The position numbers and the translations under genes are program-made. DNA of 35,701 nt from Verrucomicrobiia bacterium. GTDB taxonomy: Bacteria > Verrucomicrobiota > Verrucomicrobiia > Verrucomicrobiales > Akkermansiaceae. Shown piece by piece: positions 35,280 through 35,701 of the stretch. The DNA lies in the NCBI GenBank assembly GCA_030431475.1, contig JAUIJD010000051.1:1-35701 (forward strand). The letters run 5' to 3'. Numbering within the stretch: position 1 is the stretch's first letter; each line of letters opens with the position of its first letter. The notes under the pieces were generated by a model. The model had not been told where the DNA came from and did not search any database. It was given only the letters and a program-made list of their open reading frames with translations.

Positions 35280-35701
35280 ATGTTCCGCATCCAATCCTCA
35301 CCCCTCGACCCCGCGCTCCTGCGCGCCGAGGTCCTCGACCCCGCCGCCGGCGGCTTCTGCAGCTTCGAGGGCTGGGTCCGCAATCATCATCAGGGCCGGG
35401 AAGTCGATCGCCTTGAGTACGAGGCCTACGCCCCGCTGGCGGAAACGGAGGGCCGGCGCATTCTCGCCGAAGCCCACGAGCGGTTCGAGATCCACCATGC
35501 CGTCTGCGTCCACCGCACCGGCCCGATCGAGATCGGTGGGCTGGCCGTGGTGGTGAGCGTCAGCTCCGCCCACCGCGATGCCGCCTTCGACGCCTGCCGC
35601 TACATCATCGATGAAGTGAAGTCGCGCGTGCCCATCTGGAAGAAGGAGTATTTCGCGGACGGCTCCAGCGGCTGGGTGCGGTGCGACCACTGCGCCGGGC
35701 A
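35280..35701 (+). CDS. moaE: Molybdopterin synthase catalytic subunit, C-terminus cut by the window
   Basis: Open from ATG 35280 to the window end (140 codons plus two bases, no stop yet; E. coli MoaE has 150). It shows FEGWVRNHHQGREVDRLEYEAY, VHRTGPIEIGG, VVVSVSSAHRDAAF and VPIWKKEYFADGSSGWV, with the conserved Arg/His and the Lys pair that bind precursor Z. It uses the thiocarboxylated MoaD tail (here the fused domain of the preceding protein) to add the dithiolene sulfurs. It is probably nearly complete. Confidence 0.93.
   Translation, partial: MFRIQSSPLDPALLRAEVLDPAAGGFCSFEGWVRNHHQGREVDRLEYEAYAPLAETEGRRILAEAHERFEIHHAVCVHRTGPIEIGGLAVVVSVSSAHRDAAFDACRYIIDEVKSRVPIWKKEYFADGSSGWVRCDHCAG

Overview
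This is GC-rich DNA with weak Shine-Dalgarno sequences and several GTG starts, most consistent with the phylum Verrucomicrobiota (Verrucomicrobiales-like). That is an inference from gene content: a lysine-rich 'small basic protein', a XylR-type AraC regulator, an S10 carboxypeptidase, a PF20097-like zinc-ribbon protein, and a nitrate cluster built on NasA, a DmsB-DmsC fusion and NirA. No rRNA gene is present to settle the taxon.

Layout. (1) 1-3099: the end of an NrfD/PsrC-type quinol-oxidoreductase membrane subunit, an Rrf2-type Fe-S regulator, an outer-membrane porin and moaA, packed as one probable operon. (2) 3127-15987: ordinary genes, namely tRNA-Leu(CAG), an M16 zinc protease, a TPM-domain protein, DNA polymerase III delta-prime, a YacP-like NYN protein, a lysine-rich nucleoid-type protein, an RlmI-like rRNA methyltransferase, small zinc-ribbon and lipoprotein genes, a MidA-like methyltransferase, an L,D-transpeptidase-like protein, a XylR/AraC regulator, a small terminator-bounded transcript, an S10 peptidase and a DUF4870 protein. 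(3) 15988-35701: a nitrate-assimilation island. It starts with a second porin-moaA pair (porin proteins about 96% identical, MoaA about 76%). A LysR regulator follows, divergent from a signal-less NrtA homologue resembling the nitrate sensor NasS. Then come a nitrate ABC transporter (nrtA, nrtB and two ATPases), ferredoxin-type nitrite reductase nirA, a DmsB-DmsC fusion, nitrate reductase nasA, a TauE/SafE permease and a molybdenum-cofactor block (MOSC, moeA, moaC, mobA-moaD fusion, moaE).

How it works together (inference). Nitrate crosses the outer membrane, possibly through porin copy 2, and the inner membrane through Nrt. Cytoplasmic NasA reduces it to nitrite, apparently with electrons from the quinone pool through DmsBC. 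NirA reduces nitrite to ammonium. The Mo genes supply bis-MGD for NasA.

Main discovery. Five promoter regions of the island (porin 2, nasS-like, nrtA, nrtB, nirA) share a two-part cis-element. The distal block is the dyad CATGA-N7-TCAT, which fits the LysR T-N11-A rule. It is followed 44-49 nt later by TGGCA-N8-GCTT or a one- to two-base variant, which has -24/-12-like GG-N10-GC spacing in four of five cases. The start codon lies 11-31 nt further on. I found the full dyad nowhere else in the window. It defines a candidate nitrate regulon that includes porin copy 2 but not copy 1. Other oddities are a NasS-like sensor with a LysR neighbour and no NasT in view, a roughly 210-residue coiled-coil insertion in NrtB, an Asn in place of the switch His in one ATPase, a MobA-MoaD fusion, and a family of REP-like palindromes, one inside dmsBC, one inside nasA and one supplying the stop codon of moaC.
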